NCBI GenBank assembly: GCA_002342785.1
Contig: DDQV01000171.1
Span: 33,692 to 43,253, forward strand
Direction: 5' to 3'
DNA from: Fusobacteriaceae bacterium UBA2433
GTDB taxonomy: Bacteria > Fusobacteriota > Fusobacteriia > Fusobacteriales > Fusobacteriaceae
DNA: 9,562 bases
The notes under the pieces: generated by a model
Told to the model about the DNA's origin: nothing
The model's input: the letters and a program-made list of their open reading frames with translations, nothing else
Database searches by the model: none
In this document: positions 6,680-9,562 of the stretch, piece after piece
Position numbering within the stretch: the stretch's first letter is position 1
Layout of the letters: each line of letters opens with the position of its first letter
Made by a program: the position numbers and the translations under genes

Positions 6680-7348
6680 TTATTTTTCGATTGTAAATCC
6701 TATTCCCCTAATAGTTTTAATTAATTTTACAGGAAACTCTTTATCTATTTTATCTCTCAAATATTTAATATATACATCTAAGATACTATCGCTACCATCG
6801 TAACCCCAGACATTTACCAAGATCTTATTTCGAGTTAAAACTATACCCTTATTTTCAATTAAAAATTTTAAGAGTTCAAATTCTGTTTTAGATAATTTAA
6901 TATCTCTATCACCTCTAATAGCCACAAATCTAGAAAGATCTAAAGTAAGATCTTTTACAGTCATTTGGTTTATCATATCTTGACGATGAATTTTTCTGAG
7001 ATGAGCTTTAATCCTTGCTGATAACTCTAAAGATTCAAATGGTTTAGTTAAATAATCATCGGCTCCAAATTCAAATCCACTAATTTTGTCAGTAATATCA
7101 TCTTTAGCTGTAACCATAATAACTATAGTTTCAGGATAGAATTTTTTTATCTCTTGACATACTTTAGGTCCTTCTACTTTTGGAAGCATCCAATCTAAAA
7201 TAATTACATCATATGTTTTTTCTCTGATCTTATTTAGAGCTTCAAATCCATCGTGAGCTACATCTACCTTATATCCTTCATATGTTAGATGTAATTCCAT
7301 TAAACGAGCTATCTTAATCGCATCTTCTACTATTAAAATGTTATACAT
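6680..7348 (-). CDS. OmpR/PhoB-family response regulator (two-component system 2)
   Basis: A 222-aa DNA-binding response regulator. The receiver domain (about 1-118) has Glu8/Asp9, phospho-acceptor Asp52 in LDWMLP, Thr80 and Lys102 in TKPF, all as required for phosphotransfer. The C-terminal winged-helix domain (about 128-222) has the recognition helix around LDVYIKYLRDK and the terminal IRGIGF motif. AAGGAGG at 7354-7360, 5 bases before the ATG, is a strong ribosome site. It is the last gene of a three-gene - strand unit, 30 bases after its kinase, and ends just before a two-way terminator. Placement of the regulator after the kinase is the less common order, and the opposite of the pair at 6-2060. 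It resembles that pair's regulator throughout the receiver and DNA-binding domains, so the two are probably paralogues. Targets are unknown. Confidence 0.95.
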   Translation of the reverse strand: MYNILIVEDAIKIARLMELHLTYEGYKVDVAHDGFEALNKIREKTYDVIILDWMLPKVEGPKVCQEIKKFYPETIVIMVTAKDDITDKISGFEFGADDYLTKPFESLELSARIKAHLRKIHRQDMINQMTVKDLTLDLSRFVAIRGDRDIKLSKTEFELLKFLIENKGIVLTRNKILVNVWGYDGSDSILDVYIKYLRDKIDKEFPVKLIKTIRGIGFTIEK

Positions 7349-7378
7349 AAATTCCTCCTTGTTGTTGTATATAAATTG

Positions 7379-8764
7379 TTATATAGGTAACTTAAGAATT
7401 ACAGTAGTTCCTTCATTTACTTTACTATCGATAAAAATATGACCGTTATGCATATCGATTATACTTTTTACTATAGAAAGCCCTAGTCCATTTCCTCCTG
7501 TGTCTTTAGTTCTTGCCTCATCTACTCTATAGAATCTATTAAATATTTCTGGGATACATTTTTGAGGGATCCCAATCCCTTCATCTGAAATTTTGATTTG
7601 AAAATAACTTTTTTTTATTTGGCAAGAAATAGTTATTTGTTTATTTTTAGGTGTATATTTTATAGAATTTTCTATGATAGCTCGTATTGCTTGTAAAATT
7701 AAATTTTCATCAACATTTCCATGAAATTCAGGTATATCATGAATTTTATAAATATGTTTTTTATCTATCATTTTAAATTCTTTATAAATTTTTTTGAGAA
7801 GACTAGAAATATCGACATCTACTAAATTTATTTTATGTCTAGTATTTTCTTCCCTAGCAATAAATAAAAGTTTTTCCATAAGATCAGTCATATTAAAAAC
7901 TTCTCCTTTTATAGAAGAAAGGGCTTCCTCTGTGAGTTCTTTATTATCTATTCCCCATTGATTAAGGAGATCTACATATCCATTTATGATAGATAAAGGA
8001 GTTCTTAGCTCATGAGAAGCATCAGAAATAAATTTTGTTTGATTTTCAAAAGAGCGTTCCAATCTTTCCATCATATCATTTATTACTTTTATAAGTTTTC
8101 CTATCTCGTCATTATGGTTAGATGATTCTATTCTTTTATTTAAATTATGTAAGTTTATCAATTCAGCAGTATCTGATATTAAATTTATTGGTTTTAAAGT
8201 TTTTTTTGCAAAGATAACTCCAGTAACAATGGAGATGATGAAACCAATTAAATCAATTAAAATCATTGTAGATGTAAGGGCATCTATAAGCGAATCTGAA
8301 GGTTTTAAATCGCTAATTAATTGTATATATATATGTTCTCCAGAAGGAATTTTTACCATAGTATTTAAGTAAAAAAATCTATTTTTTTTTAATTTAACTA
8401 GGTGGTATTCTCCTACTTGATCGATATCAATGGTGTATGGAAGACTTATTTTTTCAAAACTTGAATATGTTTTATTAGGAAATTTAAAATTAACATATAT
8501 TTGATCTCTATGAGAGTTTGTTTTTTCTATAATTTTTAAAATTTCTTCATCTCCTAACTTAGAAGAGGAAGAAAGTATGTTATTGACTTCTCCTAAGATA
8601 ACATCTTTTCTAGAAATAACTAGAGATTTTTCTAAGATATTGATGTGCGTTGTAATAGAGATATAGATAATAAGATTTAATACCAATAGAGTTAAGATAA
8701 ATGTAAAGGAAAATGAGATAGCTATCTTGGTAGAAATTTTATTAAAAAAATCAAATTTTTTCAT
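7379..8764 (-). CDS. Membrane sensor histidine kinase (two-component system 2)
   Basis: A 461-aa sensor kinase, by chance or ancestry exactly as long as the kinase at 6-1391. It has a membrane segment at about 12-38, an extracytoplasmic sensor of about 125 residues, a second membrane segment at about 165-187 and a HAMP linker at about 188-240. The HisKA helix carries His251 in SHELRTP. The ATPase domain has Asn366 (N box), DEGIGIP (394-400), FNRFYR (408-413) and GNGLGLSIVK (424-433). All catalytic motifs are intact. AAAGGGAG overlaps the stop codon of the preceding secreted-protein gene, and the start lies 14 bases after that stop, so translation of the two is probably coupled. The sensor region is not recognised and is much less like kinase 1 than the catalytic part, which suggests a different signal. 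Confidence 0.95.
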   Translation of the reverse strand: MKKFDFFNKISTKIAISFSFTFILTLLVLNLIIYISITTHINILEKSLVISRKDVILGEVNNILSSSSKLGDEEILKIIEKTNSHRDQIYVNFKFPNKTYSSFEKISLPYTIDIDQVGEYHLVKLKKNRFFYLNTMVKIPSGEHIYIQLISDLKPSDSLIDALTSTMILIDLIGFIISIVTGVIFAKKTLKPINLISDTAELINLHNLNKRIESSNHNDEIGKLIKVINDMMERLERSFENQTKFISDASHELRTPLSIINGYVDLLNQWGIDNKELTEEALSSIKGEVFNMTDLMEKLLFIAREENTRHKINLVDVDISSLLKKIYKEFKMIDKKHIYKIHDIPEFHGNVDENLILQAIRAIIENSIKYTPKNKQITISCQIKKSYFQIKISDEGIGIPQKCIPEIFNRFYRVDEARTKDTGGNGLGLSIVKSIIDMHNGHIFIDSKVNEGTTVILKLPI

Positions 8765-8778
8765 GAATATTGCTCCCT

Positions 8779-9144
8779 TTATGGAATGTTATTTTGATGT
8801 TGGAAATTATATTTTTTTGAATATAAAATTTTATTATCTAATGGAAAAAACTTAGATCTAACTATAATATCAATATTTTTACCAGTATTATAAAGGGCAT
8901 ACTTAAGAATAAGATTAAATACGTCTTTATCAAATCTAAATTTATTATATCTATTCCAATGATAATAATCTAAGATAGTTGGAATATAAAACTCTATTAT
9001 AGCTTCAGTTGGTCCTATATTAATAGTATACTCTAAATTTAGAGTCTTTAAACCATTACCTAAAGAAATTTTATTTGGAGAGCCATAAGATATAGGACAA
9101 AAGAGTATAAAGAGCATAAAACTGAATATTATTTTTTTATTCAT
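8779..9144 (-). CDS. Small exported protein of unknown function, first gene of the system 2 operon
   Basis: A 121-aa protein that I do not recognise. It starts with a clear Sec-type signal peptide: MNKK charged head, hydrophobic core at about 5-18, and probable signal peptidase cleavage after Gly21 or Ser22 (ISYGS). This leaves about 100 residues outside the inner membrane, rich in Tyr, Asn, Ile and Lys and with no cysteine in the mature part. Cys16 is not in a lipobox, so it is not a lipoprotein. No membrane helix is evident after the signal. The ribosome site AGGAGT at 9151-9156 supports the start. It is the first gene of the unit and overlaps the kinase's ribosome site, so it is made together with the kinase. 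A role as an extracytoplasmic partner or inhibitor of the kinase sensor is a plausible inference from position only. Confidence 0.75.
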   Translation of the reverse strand: MNKKIIFSFMLFILFCPISYGSPNKISLGNGLKTLNLEYTINIGPTEAIIEFYIPTILDYYHWNRYNKFRFDKDVFNLILKYALYNTGKNIDIIVRSKFFPLDNKILYSKKYNFQHQNNIP

Positions 9145-9188
9145 AAAACAACTCCTAGTTATATTTTTAAAAATTAATATATTTGTAT

Positions 9189-9197
9189 ATTATAACA
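9189..9197 (-). promoter_or_regulatory. Candidate extended -10 promoter of the system 2 operon
   Basis: On the - strand TGTTATAAT (9197-9189) is a perfect TATAAT with a TG extended -10 element. No good -35 box sits 16-18 bases upstream, which extended -10 promoters can tolerate. The start of transcription would fall about 35-40 bases before the small exported protein's start codon, downstream of the terminator at 9236-9278. Confidence 0.5.
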
Positions 9198-9235
9198 TTT
9201 TTAGTTTAGAATTTTATTAGAAAAATAAAAATTAT

Positions 9236-9278
9236 AAAAAAAAGTAGTTTAGAAATTAAAAATGTCTAAACTACTTTT
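9236..9278 (-). terminator. Intrinsic terminator after the GntP-type permease
   Basis: A perfect 14-pair inverted repeat (9240-9253 with 9265-9278) has an 11-base loop. Read on the - strand it is followed by a run of eight T (complement of 9243-9236). It lies 26 bases past the permease stop and separates that gene from the two-component operon. The stem also has T-rich flanks on the + strand, but no + strand gene needs it. Confidence 0.85.
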
Positions 9279-9303
9279 GAAAAATTATTAATTTTTCTAT
9301 AAA

Positions 9304-9562
9304 TTATAAGATGATTCCATAAATAATTGTAGATGTTGTAGCTAATATAAATCCAACTGCTGATTCATATGGAATTAGTTTTAATCGGTCACTAAATGTG
9401 GTAGAAGTACAACCTGCTGTTGCATGGAAAAACGATCCATGAGGGAGGTGATCTAATACTGTAGCACCAGCATGAAGCATAGCAGCTCCATAAAGACCGT
9501 TGATTCCAGCAGCTATTATAGTCGTAGCAAAAGTAGCGGAAGCCACAGCTGTACCAGCTGTT
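9304..9562 (-). CDS. GntP-family permease, C-terminal part only (cut by window edge)
   Basis: The last 86 or so residues of an integral membrane protein; the reading frame stays open to the window edge (TAGTA precedes the GTG at 9546), so that GTG is not a real start. The visible part begins in a Gly/Ala/Thr-rich stretch, continues with GINGLYGAAMLHAGATVLDHLPHGSFFHATAGC, then a loop FSDRLKLIPYES and a final hydrophobic segment. The LDHLPHG segment followed by a small-residue helix matches the last part of GntP/COG2610 permeases, which usually carry gluconate or related organic acids with protons. The LDHLPHGSFFH variant differs from the common DSLPHNGAVIT version, so gluconate itself is doubtful. 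Family assignment is from recall of the pattern and the substrate is not assigned. A strong terminator follows. Confidence 0.75.
   Translation of the reverse strand, partial: TAGTAVASATFATTIIAAGINGLYGAAMLHAGATVLDHLPHGSFFHATAGCTSTTFSDRLKLIPYESAVGFILATTSTIIYGIIL

Noticed and set aside
8779..9144. Lipoprotein reading of the small exported protein via Cys16
   Set aside because: The residues before Cys16 (ILF) do not form a lipobox, and a normal signal peptidase site follows at 21-22.

Overview
The window is AT-rich bacterial DNA with strong AGGAGG-type ribosome binding sites and U-tract hairpin terminators. Its codon use and the look of its proteins (S2, EF-Ts, a PfoR-family membrane protein, two sensor kinases) suggest a member of the Fusobacteriota. 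A low-GC Firmicute such as a clostridium cannot be excluded from sequence alone.

Layout: the centre (about 3380-6660, + strand) is the conserved translation cluster rpsB-tsf-pyrH-frr. It has a near-consensus promoter, a structured 5' leader before rpsB, hairpins in the rpsB-tsf and tsf-pyrH gaps, and a two-way terminator after frr. All other genes are on the - strand and flank this cluster on both sides. To the left, reading leftwards from rpsB, are a divergent PfoR/PTS-EIIC-like membrane protein, an OmpR-family response regulator and its histidine kinase (two-component system 1). To the right, transcribed leftwards towards frr, are the end of a GntP-type permease cut by the window edge, its terminator, a small secreted protein of unknown function, a histidine kinase and an OmpR-family response regulator (two-component system 2).

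How they work together: the central genes supply a ribosomal protein, an elongation factor, UMP kinase and the ribosome recycling factor. They are probably tuned by the rpsB leader and the intergenic hairpins. The two two-component systems have the same architecture, with kinases of 461 aa and regulators of 221 and 222 aa. Gene order is reversed between them (regulator-kinase in system 1, kinase-regulator in system 2), and only system 2 carries an exported small protein as its first gene. Their signals and targets cannot be read from this window. No mobile element, CRISPR array, tRNA or rRNA was seen, and no intergenic stretch exceeds 300 bases.
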